Positions 26,401-33,887 of a DNA stretch of 64,000 bases are shown here, one piece after another. The notes under the pieces are model-generated. The model did not search any database, was not told the origin of the DNA, and was given only the letters and a program-made list of their open reading frames with translations. Both the position numbers and the translations under genes were made by a program. Position 1 is the stretch's first letter. Each line of letters opens with the position of its first letter. Location of the stretch: assembly GCA_017504965.1 (NCBI GenBank), contig JAFVQD010000005.1, positions 1 through 64,000 of the forward strand, given 5' to 3'. This stretch comes from Bacteroidales bacterium (lineage in GTDB: Bacteria; Bacteroidota; Bacteroidia; Bacteroidales; UBA932).

Positions 26401-27090
26401 TCTGTCGTGAGCCGGGCCATCTTCCTTGTTCACAAAGTGGACATCGTTGGTGGCTATCACCTTTATGCCGTATTTGGCAGCTATTTGGAAGATAACTTCG
26501 TTTACCTCCTGCTGTTTGATGAAGGTGCTCTGGTCAGCTCCGGGGATGTCGGTCTGGTGCCTCTGCACCTCCAGATAGTAGTCCTCTCCAAACAGGGATC
26601 TATACCACAGGACAAGCTCTTCTGCCCTCTGGATGTCACCATTCATAATGGCTCGTGGGATCTCTCCACCAAGACAGGCAGATGAACAAATTATCCCTTC
26701 GTGATATTTCTCGAGCAGTTCGTGGTCGATTCTCGGTTTGTAGTAGAACCCTTCGATCCAGCCGTAGGATACCATTTTGATGAGGTTGTGGTACCCTTGC
26801 ATATTCTTGGCCAGTAGGATAAGGTGGTATGAGCCCTGATCTTCACGCCCCTTTTTCTCGGTCCTGTGCCCTTTGGCGACATATACTTCGCACCCTACGA
26901 TCGGCTTTACCGGAGATTTCATCTTCGCGGCAGTATCCAGAAACTCTTTGGCTCCGAACATATTGCCGTGGTCAGTCAGGGCAAGCGCAGGCTGACCGTT
27001 CTTCTCGGCAGCTTTCAGAAGGTTTTTGATCTTGGAAGCACCGTCAAGAACGGAATATTCGGAGTGTACGTGCAGGTGGGCGAAGGACAT
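23455..27090 (-). CDS. dnaE: DNA polymerase III subunit alpha
   Basis: The 1211-aa replicative polymerase catalytic subunit. The N-terminal PHP domain starts with HLHVHSEYSVLDG. The polymerase palm has the catalytic PDIDIDFDDEGR near residue 405, preceded by VGPGRGSAAGSAVAY. The DnaE-conserved AMNALYRPGPMDYIPDF and the tandem helix-hairpin-helix region follow. An OB fold lies in the C-terminal 250 residues. Length and organisation match DnaE1-type enzymes. A -7 box 16 bp upstream of the ATG suggests its own promoter. The gene is on the same strand as the DUF2442/DUF4160 pair, which ends 25 bp upstream. Confidence 0.97.
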   Translation of the reverse strand: MSFAHLHVHSEYSVLDGASKIKNLLKAAEKNGQPALALTDHGNMFGAKEFLDTAAKMKSPVKPIVGCEVYVAKGHRTEKKGREDQGSYHLILLAKNMQGYHNLIKMVSYGWIEGFYYKPRIDHELLEKYHEGIICSSACLGGEIPRAIMNGDIQRAEELVLWYRSLFGEDYYLEVQRHQTDIPGADQSTFIKQQEVNEVIFQIAAKYGIKVIATNDVHFVNKEDGPAHDRLICVSTNADYNDPKRMRYTQQEYLKSTEEMMEIFSDHPEVISNTLEIVDKIEPINLNSDPILPIFPLPEGFEDSNDYLHYLTYEGAKKRYGEDIPEGHRERLDFELATIKRMGFPDYFLIVQDFICAARNMGVWVGPGRGSAAGSAVAYCLTITDIDPIKYDLLFERFLNPDRISMPDIDIDFDDEGRYKVLKYVEDKYGKDHVSHVVTFGTMGTKSVIKDVGRIQSLPLQETDRLSKAVPKAITIEVDDNGEKKKKEVAPTIALCMEHVPEFKQAMESGNQTLIDTLVYSDKLEGTVRNTGVHACATIIGRGDLTDYIPISIATDKESGEDILVSQFEGTLIESAGMLKMDFLGLKTLSILRDAVENVRHSKGVEIDIFHIPIDDVKTYELFSRGDTVGVFQFESPGMQKWLKALQPSRFADLIAMNALYRPGPMDYIPDFVDRKQGRQKIEYDLPAMEEYLEDTYGITVYQEQVMLLSQKLAGFTKGQADKLRKAMGKKQLAVMEELKVLFFEGGVKNGHPEATLNKIWEDWKKFAQYAFNKSHATCYAWVGYQTGYLKAHYPAEYMSAVLSNNMNNMDEIAKFMDDIKKHDIKILGPDVNESFTQFTVNKQGNVRFGMAGIKGIGENAVNSVIQEREANGIYKDVFDFIERVNLTTVNKKGIESLVGSGAFDCFQEVNRGTFAVDLGKGETFADILLRYGNKFQKNSSDASTSLFGGDAAVQTARPMLPITPELNQLEVLKKEKELVGMYLSSHPLDTFKLEVEQFASLKISEIGELVDNVFSGSVAPNPDGYYLAGLVTGVSMGLTKTNRPFCKMTVEDYTSSYQFALFGKEYEAYLPYAQENTALLIKVMPTLVYPRLTPEEKANRDKSQPLVPTECRLRVQGMTLLSNTKDEFIKSIAILLPVEQITETFITEFSKNLRKNRGHALLTLYIHDRKNDVTAEYFSRKYKVALNDELLTFLRSRGLQYNITKDVKIG

Positions 27091-27106
27091 AATTTTCTAT
27101 TTTGGA

Positions 27107-27114
27107 CAAAGATA
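27107..27114 (-). promoter_or_regulatory. Candidate -7 box for dnaE
   Basis: Reads TATCTTTG on the minus strand, 16 bp upstream of the dnaE ATG, directly after the stop of the DUF2442 gene. Confidence 0.5.
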
Positions 27115-27115
27115 A

Positions 27116-27547
27116 CTAATCTTTTATTTTTGATAAACTAATATCGGACAGTTCCTTGCCCAGTCTGTGGAGAAAAGTCTCTATCTCTTTTATCCTCAGC
27201 TCAGAAGGTTTTTTATATCCATCAATATATTGCTGGAGAAGTGTGGGATTTATCCCTGCATTTCTGGCTACTTGACGGACATTGAGTTCGGGGAATGTTG
27301 TAAACAAAGTTTTAAGTTCATTTTCTTCAGCGCAGCTGTTTTCTTGAGAGAAAAATCCTTCGTAAGAGAGGTCCTCATCGATGTCCGGCCAGTGAATTCC
27401 AAAATGAGAAAGGGTGTAGTTATCCCGCTGCTCCGGTGTGGCATTATACAGCCTCGGGAATATCCTTATGGGGAGGGATCCTTCTCTGCCATCACCGGTC
27501 AGGAGATAAATACGTCCGTTCTCAAACCATACTTTTTGAGCTTTCAT
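27116..27547 (-). CDS. DUF2442-HTH protein
   Basis: A 143-aa protein with an N-terminal DUF2442-like domain (KVWFENGRIYLLTGDGREGS, IFPRLYNATPEQRDNY, FGIHWPDIDEDLSYEGF) and a C-terminal helix-turn-helix segment (LNVRQVARNAGINPTLLQQY, then KKPSELRIKEIE) resembling XRE-type DNA binding. The ATG at 27547 was chosen because an upstream ATG would overlap the DUF4160 gene and add an unrelated leader. It follows DUF4160 by 11 bp. DUF4160-DUF2442 pairs are common small modules with a toxin-antitoxin-like layout, but their function is not established. The HTH may bind the palindrome at 27822. Confidence 0.75.
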   Translation of the reverse strand: MKAQKVWFENGRIYLLTGDGREGSLPIRIFPRLYNATPEQRDNYTLSHFGIHWPDIDEDLSYEGFFSQENSCAEENELKTLFTTFPELNVRQVARNAGINPTLLQQYIDGYKKPSELRIKEIETFLHRLGKELSDISLSKIKD

Positions 27548-27558
27548 TTCGAATAATT

Positions 27559-27804
27559 TTATTTGCCAAAATATTCGTTCCAACGCTCCACAATCACATC
27601 TCTATTCTCCTCAATGGCCATTAATGCATACTTGAGTTCTCTGGGTTTGAGGCCGTAGTTTTCTACCAGCTCTATCGATGGCTCCACCCGAAACTTGGCC
27701 TCATCTTCTCCTGATGACACGTGTACATGTATTGGCTCATGATCATTTGAGAAGAAATAGAATTTCAGACCTAAATAATAGAATAAAATAGGCATATTGT
27801 TCAT
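27559..27804 (-). CDS. DUF4160 protein
   Basis: A small 81-aa protein (78 aa if the second Met is used) with the DUF4160 pattern: MPILFYYLGLKFYFFSNDHE, then EPIHVHVSSG, EAKFRVEP and a helical tail (KYALMAIEENRDVIVERWNE). The HEPIHVHV histidine cluster is the family hallmark and could be catalytic or metal-binding. It is the first gene of a two-gene unit with DUF2442-HTH, inserted between rnr and dnaE. A promoter with an internal perfect palindrome precedes it, suggesting autoregulation by its partner. Confidence 0.8.
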   Translation of the reverse strand: MNNMPILFYYLGLKFYFFSNDHEPIHVHVSSGEDEAKFRVEPSIELVENYGLKPRELKYALMAIEENRDVIVERWNEYFGK

Positions 27805-27818
27805 TTCTTTTCTCAGTA

Positions 27819-27826
27819 CAAATATA
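27819..27826 (-). promoter_or_regulatory. Candidate -7 box for the DUF4160/DUF2442 unit
   Basis: Reads TATATTTG on the minus strand, 14 bp upstream of the ATG at 27804, overlapping the arm of the palindrome. A TTTTG about 23 bp further upstream could be the -33 box. Confidence 0.5.
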
Positions 27827-27849
27827 GGTATTATTTTTAATACCTATAT
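27822..27849. promoter_or_regulatory. Perfect 11-bp inverted repeat, operator candidate
   Basis: ATATAGGTATT and AATACCTATAT are separated by ATTTTT. The palindrome fills the space between the possible -33 and the -7 box of the DUF4160 promoter, a classic repressor site. Because the rnr stop is 32 bp upstream on the same strand, it could instead act as a weak terminator hairpin for rnr, but the stem is AT-rich and there is no long T run. Confidence 0.6.
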
Positions 27850-27880
27850 CAAAAATGCCAAAAATGTGCGTGGGACAATG

Positions 27881-29983
27881 CTATTCGGAAATCAGCTGGT
27901 AGTCGATGATTTTCTGTTCGAGTGAGGCGCGGACCACACGTACGCGGACTTTGTCCCCCAAAGTGTAGCGGCGGCCTGTCCCTTTACCGATGAGCTGGTA
28001 ATTCTCCTCGTCGAATACGAAGTAGTCGGTGTGAATCTCCCTCAGGGGAACCATCCCTTCGATTTTGGTGGGTTCGATCTCTACATACATACCCCATTCG
28101 GTGAGGCCGGAGATAGATCCGTCGAAGATCTGTCCCACTTTGTCCTGCATAAACTCGACAAGTTTGTATTTGATACTTGCCCTCTCTGCGTCGGTAGCTA
28201 TCTGCTCCCTCTCCGAAGAGTGTTTGCACATACCTTCGTATTCGTCCTTGTTCTGTGACGGCTGGTCCTCCAGATACATAGAGAGGAGCCGGTGGACGAG
28301 CATATCGGGATATCTTCTGATGGGGGAGGTGAAGTGTGTATAGTAGTCAAATGCCAGTCCGTAGTGACCGTAGTTGTCTGTAGAGTATCTGGCACGGGCC
28401 ATTGTCCTCAGGGCCATCAGTTCGATGGCATTCTCTTCGGGCGATCCTTTCACCTTGCCCAGAAGGGCGTTGAGGGCACCGGCGATATTTTTCCCCTCTT
28501 TCGAGAGCCCTTTGGGGGCTGCCGCAGGTTTCTTCTCGGGGGCTTTCTCTTTCCCTTTCTTAGGGGCCGACTTGAGGTCGCCGACAGGGAGATTGTACCC
28601 GAACAGATGGACAAATTTCCTCAGTGCGTCGATCTTTTCAGGGTTTGGATCTTCGTGTATGCGGTATACAAATGTCTTCGCTTTCGACCCTCTGCCGCGT
28701 GGTTTGCCGATGAACTGGGCGACTCTCCTGTTGGCCAGAAGCATAAACTCCTCGATGAGCCAGTTGGCCTCTTTGCCGATCTTTTCATATACCCCAATGG
28801 GCTTTCCGGTTTCATCCACCTGCACTTTCATCTCAGGGCGCTCAAAGTTGATGGCACCAGCCTTGAATCGTTTCGCACGGAGGATCTCTGCCAGTTTGTG
28901 GACTGCGAGGATCTCTGCAGCGAGGATACCCTCCCCGGTCTCGATGGTCTGCTGGGCCTGTTCGTAGTCGAGGCGGACATTGGAGTTGATCACTGTCCTT
29001 CCGAACCACTCATTTACCACATTGCCTTTGGCATCCATCTCAAATATGGCGGAGAAGCAGAGTTTGTCCTCCTGGGGACGGAGGGAGCAAAGGTTGTTTG
29101 AGAGCTTTTCAGGGAGCATCGGGACGGTGCGGTCGACCAGATAGACCGATGTGCCCCGCTCGAATGCCACTTTGTCGATCAGTGAGCCGGGCTTTACATA
29201 GTGTGTGACGTCTGCGATGTGGACTCCCACTTCAGCATTGCCCGAGGGCAATATCTGATAGGAGATGGCATCATCGAAGTCTTTGGCATCGGTGGGGTCA
29301 ATGGTGAAGGTGGTTATGTCCCGGCAGTCGCGTCTGCGGGAGATCTCGGCTGCGGTGATCTCGGTGGGGATGGCATTGGCAGCCTCCTCTACATTTGGCT
29401 CGAAGCGGTATGGGAGGCCGAATTCTGCGAGGATCGAGTGCATCTCGGTGTCATTCTCCCCAGGTACCCCCAGGATGTCGATGATCTCTCCGATAGGGGC
29501 CATTGCCCTTCGGGGCCAATCTTTGACCACTGCTGCCACCTTGAGCCCAGAAATTTTCTTGTTGTCGCGGGGGCTTTCAGGGGTGTCGGGGAACCATTGG
29601 TCCAGGTCTTCGATGGGGATGCGGATGTCGTATGGCATCACCCTGCTCTCCATAATCACCCAAGCCTCGCTGCGGGTTACCTGCAGAATGCCTATATGGG
29701 GACGTTTAGACCTCTCGAGGATGGCCAGAACCTCACCTTCGAGCCTCTTGGGCTTTCCATCGGGACCAACCCCTTTGGCTTTGGTGGAGACCACCCTCAC
29801 TTTATCTCCGTGGAGCGCTCCGCGCAATTTGGGAGCCGATACAAATATGTCGTTGTCCTGGCCTGGAATCTCGATAAAAGCATAGCCCTCTCTGGTCATA
29901 CTCACTGTTCCGGTAAACTCCTCTTTCTTGAAAGCGGGCTTTTTGATCTTGACTTTCTGATTTCTTAACTTTCTTCTTTTCAT
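27881..29983 (-). CDS. rnr: Ribonuclease R
   Basis: A 700-aa 3'-5' exoribonuclease for structured RNA turnover. Cold-shock domains occupy about 20-200, the RNB catalytic domain starts with IDPTDAKDFDDAI, and an S1 domain is C-terminal (FDGSISGLTEWGMYVEIE). The start MKRRKLRNQKVKIKKP at 29983 was chosen, since a longer frame to 30067 would add a non-conserved leader across the divergent gpmI promoter. A Lys/Pro/Ala-rich insert (KKGKEKAPEKKPAAAPKG) interrupts the RNB domain near residue 505. Confidence 0.94.
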   Translation of the reverse strand: MKRRKLRNQKVKIKKPAFKKEEFTGTVSMTREGYAFIEIPGQDNDIFVSAPKLRGALHGDKVRVVSTKAKGVGPDGKPKRLEGEVLAILERSKRPHIGILQVTRSEAWVIMESRVMPYDIRIPIEDLDQWFPDTPESPRDNKKISGLKVAAVVKDWPRRAMAPIGEIIDILGVPGENDTEMHSILAEFGLPYRFEPNVEEAANAIPTEITAAEISRRRDCRDITTFTIDPTDAKDFDDAISYQILPSGNAEVGVHIADVTHYVKPGSLIDKVAFERGTSVYLVDRTVPMLPEKLSNNLCSLRPQEDKLCFSAIFEMDAKGNVVNEWFGRTVINSNVRLDYEQAQQTIETGEGILAAEILAVHKLAEILRAKRFKAGAINFERPEMKVQVDETGKPIGVYEKIGKEANWLIEEFMLLANRRVAQFIGKPRGRGSKAKTFVYRIHEDPNPEKIDALRKFVHLFGYNLPVGDLKSAPKKGKEKAPEKKPAAAPKGLSKEGKNIAGALNALLGKVKGSPEENAIELMALRTMARARYSTDNYGHYGLAFDYYTHFTSPIRRYPDMLVHRLLSMYLEDQPSQNKDEYEGMCKHSSEREQIATDAERASIKYKLVEFMQDKVGQIFDGSISGLTEWGMYVEIEPTKIEGMVPLREIHTDYFVFDEENYQLIGKGTGRRYTLGDKVRVRVVRASLEQKIIDYQLISE

Positions 29984-30011
29984 AATATAGAACTCAATAA
30001 ACTTTATTTTA

Positions 30012-30019
30012 TACCTTTG
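30012..30019 (+). promoter_or_regulatory. Candidate -7 box for gpmI
   Basis: TACCTTTG matches TAnnTTTG, 63 bp before the gpmI ATG. Confidence 0.45.
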
Positions 30020-30064
30020 CACGATATTTGCGCCAGTGTGTGCGGATATAAAATTAATTGGTAA

Positions 30065-30072
30065 CAAATATA
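30065..30072 (-). promoter_or_regulatory. Possible -7 box for rnr
   Basis: Reads TATATTTG on the minus strand, 81 bp before the rnr ATG. If both boxes are used, the rnr and gpmI leaders would be antisense to one another over about 40 bp. Confidence 0.35.
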
Positions 30073-30082
30073 ATTAAATAAT

Positions 30083-31603
30083 ATGGAAAATAAGAAAGTA
30101 CTTTTGATGATTCTTGATGGTTGGGGAGAGGGCAAAAAGGATAAATCCAATGCCATCTATACTCAGGGTTCCCCTGCTATCGACGCTTTGAGGGCAAAAT
30201 ATCCTGTATCTCACCTTATGGCTTGTGGAGAAGATGTAGGTCTTCCTGAGGGCCAGATGGGTAACTCCGAGGTAGGTCACCTCAACTTGGGTGCAGGTAG
30301 AGTGGTATATCAGGATCTTGTGAAGATCAATATTGCTTGCCGTGAGCACAAACTTCTCGAGAACAAAGAGATCAAAGCAGCATATGAATATGTGAAGAGC
30401 ACAGGCAAAAAACTCCACTTCATCGGCCTCACTTCACACGGTGGTGTCCACAGCTCACTGGAGCACCTTTATGAGTTCCTCGCTGTGGCAAAACAGGAGG
30501 GTCTTGACAAAGTATTCGTACACTGTCTGATGGACGGTCGTGACTGTGACCCCAAATCAGGTAAAGACTTTATCGCAGAGCTTCAGGGAAAATGTGAGGA
30601 GAACGGTGCCAAGATCGCATCCATCATCGGCCGTTACTACACTATGGACCGTGACAAGAGGTGGGAGAGGGTCAAAGAGGGTTATGACCTTATCGTGAAG
30701 GGTGTGGGTGAGCCATTCACCGACGCTGTGGCAGCTATGCAGAAATCGTATGATGAGGGTATTACTGACGAGTTCGTGAAGCCTCACTGCGGCGTGGATG
30801 CAGCAGGTAATCCTATCGCTGTTATCGAAGAGGGTGATGCAGTCATCTTCTACAACTTCCGTAATGACCGTGCCCGTGAGATCACCGCTGTCCTTACACA
30901 GCAGGATATGCCTGACTTCGGGATGAAGACTATTCCACTTTACTACTGCTGTCTGACCCCTTATGATGACAAGTTTACCGGACTTCACATCCTTTTCGAT
31001 AAAGAAAATGTACAAAATACACTTGGAGAGGTGGTGGCTAAAGCGGGCCGTCGCCAGCTCCGTATCGCTGAGACTGAGAAGTATGCACACGTGACCTTCT
31101 TCTTCTCAGGTGGTCGCGAGGCTGAGTTCGAGAATGAGAAGAGAATTCTCATCAACTCGCCTAAAGTGGCTACCTACGACCTCAAGCCAGAGATGTCGGC
31201 ACCTGAGGTGGCAGATGCACTTGTGGCAGAACTTAAGAAGGGTGAGAATGATATGGTGATCCTTAACTTCGCCAATGGTGATATGGTGGGTCATACCGGC
31301 GTCTATGACGCTATCTGTAAAGCTGTCAAGACTATCGATGCTTGTGTGGATCAAGTGGTGACAGCTGCACGTGAGGCTGGATACACTGTTCTTATCACAG
31401 CAGACCACGGTAATGCTGACAACGCTGTAAATGAAGATGGTTCACCTAATACAGCACACTCTCTTAACCCTGTCCCATTTATAGTAGTGGATGAAGATAT
31501 CAAAGAGGTGAAAGACGGACGTCTGGCCGATGTGGCACCTACCATCCTCAAGCTTATGGGTATAGCACAGCCTGCCGATATGACCGGCGAGGCTCTGGTA
31601 TAG
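30083..31603 (+). CDS. gpmI: 2,3-bisphosphoglycerate-independent phosphoglycerate mutase
   Basis: A 506-aa metal-dependent enzyme of glycolysis and gluconeogenesis that interconverts 3- and 2-phosphoglycerate. The alkaline-phosphatase fold opens with MILDGWG (9-15), and the phosphoserine nucleophile Ser62 is in [12 protein letters not shown]. The metal ligands appear in the C-terminal [11 protein letters not shown] and TADHGNAD motifs. The length matches the iPGM family. It is transcribed alone, divergent from rnr, and followed by the polyprenyl synthase gene with its own promoter box. Confidence 0.96.
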   Translation: MENKKVLLMILDGWGEGKKDKSNAIYTQGSPAIDALRAKYPVSHLMACGEDVGLPEGQMGNSEVGHLNLGAGRVVYQDLVKINIACREHKLLENKEIKAAYEYVKSTGKKLHFIGLTSHGGVHSSLEHLYEFLAVAKQEGLDKVFVHCLMDGRDCDPKSGKDFIAELQGKCEENGAKIASIIGRYYTMDRDKRWERVKEGYDLIVKGVGEPFTDAVAAMQKSYDEGITDEFVKPHCGVDAAGNPIAVIEEGDAVIFYNFRNDRAREITAVLTQQDMPDFGMKTIPLYYCCLTPYDDKFTGLHILFDKENVQNTLGEVVAKAGRRQLRIAETEKYAHVTFFFSGGREAEFENEKRILINSPKVATYDLKPEMSAPEVADALVAELKKGENDMVILNFANGDMVGHTGVYDAICKAVKTIDACVDQVVTAAREAGYTVLITADHGNADNAVNEDGSPNTAHSLNPVPFIVVDEDIKEVKDGRLADVAPTILKLMGIAQPADMTGEALV

Positions 31604-31618
31604 AGAAAAAAGATTTTT

Positions 31619-31626
31619 TATCTTTG
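31619..31626 (+). promoter_or_regulatory. Candidate -7 box for polyprenyl synthase-U32 unit
   Basis: TATCTTTG, 22 bp upstream of the ATG at 31649 and just after the gpmI stop. No clear -33 box. Confidence 0.5.
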
Positions 31627-31648
31627 TGAAGACAAATACATATACGCT

Positions 31649-32626
31649 ATGCTTAACCTGCACGAAATCGGACAACTTATAGAGAAAACTCTCTTCACTC
31701 TGGAGCTGGAAAAGGAGCCAAAGGAGCTTTATGACCCTATCGCCTATATCCTCTCTATCGGGGGTAAAAGGATCAGACCTAAAATGTGTCTTGCCGCCCA
31801 CAATCTGTTCTCCAATAAAGTGGACAGAGATATTCTCTATCCGGCTATTGCGCTGGATGTCTTCCACGCATTTACCCTTATCCACGACGATATTATGGAT
31901 AAAGCGGATATGCGTCGAGGACAGCTTACCATCCATAAAAAATGGAATGACAATATAGCTATCCTTTCCGGTGACGTGATGTCCATTCAGGCATACGAGT
32001 ATATGGCATACGCTCCGAAAGAGGTGTTGCCCGAGGTTTTGAAAGTGTTTACACAGACCGCTATCGAGGTGTGTGAGGGTCAGCAGTTCGATATGAATTT
32101 CGAAGATGCACCGGTCATCACTATGGATGACTATCTGAAGATGATAGGTCTGAAGACAGCGGTCCTCATAGCCTGCTCAGCCAAGATAGGAGCCCTTATA
32201 GGTGGGGCGGACCACGCTTCAGCTCAGGCGCTGTACGATTTTGGTTATCAGCTGGGTATCGCTTTCCAGATCACCGACGACTATCTCGATGTGTATGGAG
32301 ATCCCAATATCTTCGGCAAAAACATAGGTGGTGATATCACCAACAATAAAAAGAGCTGGCTTCTGGTCAAGACTATGAAAGATGCTGTAGGTGAAGATAG
32401 AGAAGAGCTCGCCTCTATCCTGTCACTCCCAGTAGAGCAGGCAGAAGAGAAGATCAGCAGAATGAAGAGTCTTTACAATAAACTGAATGTAGCGGGTGCT
32501 GCAGAGGCAGAGATCGAGAAGTATTATGCATCGGCACTTGCTTCACTTGATAAGGTGGAGCTGGATCAGCAGAAGAGGGATATGATGGTAGATTTTGCCC
32601 GCCAAATAGTAAAAAGGAACAAATAA
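31649..32626 (+). CDS. Polyprenyl (isoprenyl) diphosphate synthase
   Basis: A 325-aa trans-prenyltransferase elongating isoprenoid diphosphates from IPP. Both aspartate-rich motifs are intact: DDIMD at 80-84 (followed by KADMRRG) and DDYLD at 210-214 (followed by VYGD). GGKRIRPKMCLAAHNLF is the substrate-binding GGKR segment. The residues upstream of the first DDxxD are not bulky enough to assign chain length by eye, so farnesyl, geranylgeranyl or longer products are possible. It is one base upstream of the U32 gene, implying one message. Confidence 0.9.
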   Translation: MLNLHEIGQLIEKTLFTLELEKEPKELYDPIAYILSIGGKRIRPKMCLAAHNLFSNKVDRDILYPAIALDVFHAFTLIHDDIMDKADMRRGQLTIHKKWNDNIAILSGDVMSIQAYEYMAYAPKEVLPEVLKVFTQTAIEVCEGQQFDMNFEDAPVITMDDYLKMIGLKTAVLIACSAKIGALIGGADHASAQALYDFGYQLGIAFQITDDYLDVYGDPNIFGKNIGGDITNNKKSWLLVKTMKDAVGEDREELASILSLPVEQAEEKISRMKSLYNKLNVAGAAEAEIEKYYASALASLDKVELDQQKRDMMVDFARQIVKRNK

Positions 32627-32627
32627 G

Positions 32628-33875
32628 ATGAACACTACCGGGAAGAAAATAGAGATAATGGCCCCTGCGGGCAATTTTGAATGTCTGATGGCTGCCATTC
32701 AGGGAGGTGCCAATTCTGTGTATTTCGGAGTGGAGAACCTCAATATGAGATCCCACTCTGCAAACAACTTCTCTTCTGATGATCTTCCCAAGATAGTGGA
32801 GATATGCCGGGCCCATAAGGTCAGGACATATCTTACCCTCAATATCGCCATCTTCAACGAGGATCTGGAGAAGGCATACCGTACACTCGACAAAGCCAAG
32901 AAGGCGGGTGTGACAGCTGTCATAGCGTCTGATATGTCGATAATACTCTATGCCCGTTCCATAGATCTCGAGGTCCATATCTCTACACAGTTAAGTATCT
33001 CAAACTCAGAGGCTCTCCGTTTTTATGCCCAGTTTGCAGATGTGATTGTTCTGGCTCGTGAGCTCAATATGCTTCAGGTCAAGGAGATCAGCGATATCAT
33101 CGCCAGAGATCAGATCAAAGGCCCTGCCGGGGAGCTTGTCCAGATAGAGATGTTCTGTCACGGAGCCCTCTGTATGGCCATCTCCGGGAAATGTTATCTC
33201 AGCCTTCACGAATACGGGAGTTCGGCTAACAGAGGCTCCTGCTTCCAGATCTGCCGTCGCGGATACGAGGTTACCGATCTCGAGACGGGTGCTCAGCTTC
33301 ACGTGGACAACAAATACATAATGTCTCCTAAAGATCTGTGTACCATAGAGTTCATAGATAAAATGATAAATGCCGGAGTATCTGTCCTTAAGATCGAGGG
33401 TCGTGCCCGTTCTGCAGAATATGTGAAGACTGTTACTGCGTCATACAGAAAGGGTGTGGATGCTGTCCTGAATGGTACATTTACCCCTGAGTATGCGGCC
33501 GGACTGAAGAAAGACCTGGAGACAGTATTCAATCGTGGCTTCTGGGACGGATATTACCAGGGAGCCCGTCTGGGCCAGTGGAGTGAGGTGTATGGTAGTA
33601 AAGCTACCCGTCAGAAGACCTATATCGGCAAGGTCACAAATTATTTCTCGAATATCGGTGTCTCAGAGATATTGGTCGAGGCTGCACCTATTTCTGTGGG
33701 AGATACACTGATGGTGATCGGTTCGACTACAGGTGTAGTGGAGTTCGTGATACCGGAAATCAGAGTGGCCCTCAAGCCGGCAGACACTTGTGTACAGGGG
33801 ACTTACTGCTCTATCCCTATATCTGACCGTATCCGCAGAGGTGACAAAGTCTATAAATTGACCGACAGACTGTAG
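32628..33875 (+). CDS. U32 family protein (TrhP/YegQ-like)
   Basis: A 415-aa protein of the peptidase U32 (collagenase-like) family. Several members, such as TrhP, act in tRNA wobble-uridine hydroxylation rather than proteolysis. It starts with IEIMAPAGNFECLMAAIQGG and ADSVYFG-like sequence (ANSVYFG). The U32 signature EMFCHGALCMAISGKCYLS lies near residue 174, with further cysteines at GSCFQICRR; these are the likely Fe-S ligands in the TrhP group. The C-terminal part is a small beta-barrel. A tRNA-modification role is inferred from homologues. Its message probably includes the upstream prenyl synthase. Confidence 0.88.
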   Translation: MNTTGKKIEIMAPAGNFECLMAAIQGGANSVYFGVENLNMRSHSANNFSSDDLPKIVEICRAHKVRTYLTLNIAIFNEDLEKAYRTLDKAKKAGVTAVIASDMSIILYARSIDLEVHISTQLSISNSEALRFYAQFADVIVLARELNMLQVKEISDIIARDQIKGPAGELVQIEMFCHGALCMAISGKCYLSLHEYGSSANRGSCFQICRRGYEVTDLETGAQLHVDNKYIMSPKDLCTIEFIDKMINAGVSVLKIEGRARSAEYVKTVTASYRKGVDAVLNGTFTPEYAAGLKKDLETVFNRGFWDGYYQGARLGQWSEVYGSKATRQKTYIGKVTNYFSNIGVSEILVEAAPISVGDTLMVIGSTTGVVEFVIPEIRVALKPADTCVQGTYCSIPISDRIRRGDKVYKLTDRL

Positions 33876-33887
33876 GTCCGCGACCAT

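Noticed and set aside
28292-29968. Long rightward frames (197-269 codons) within rnr
   Set aside because: They are antisense to the RNB catalytic domain, and several frames are open at once, which is a composition effect.
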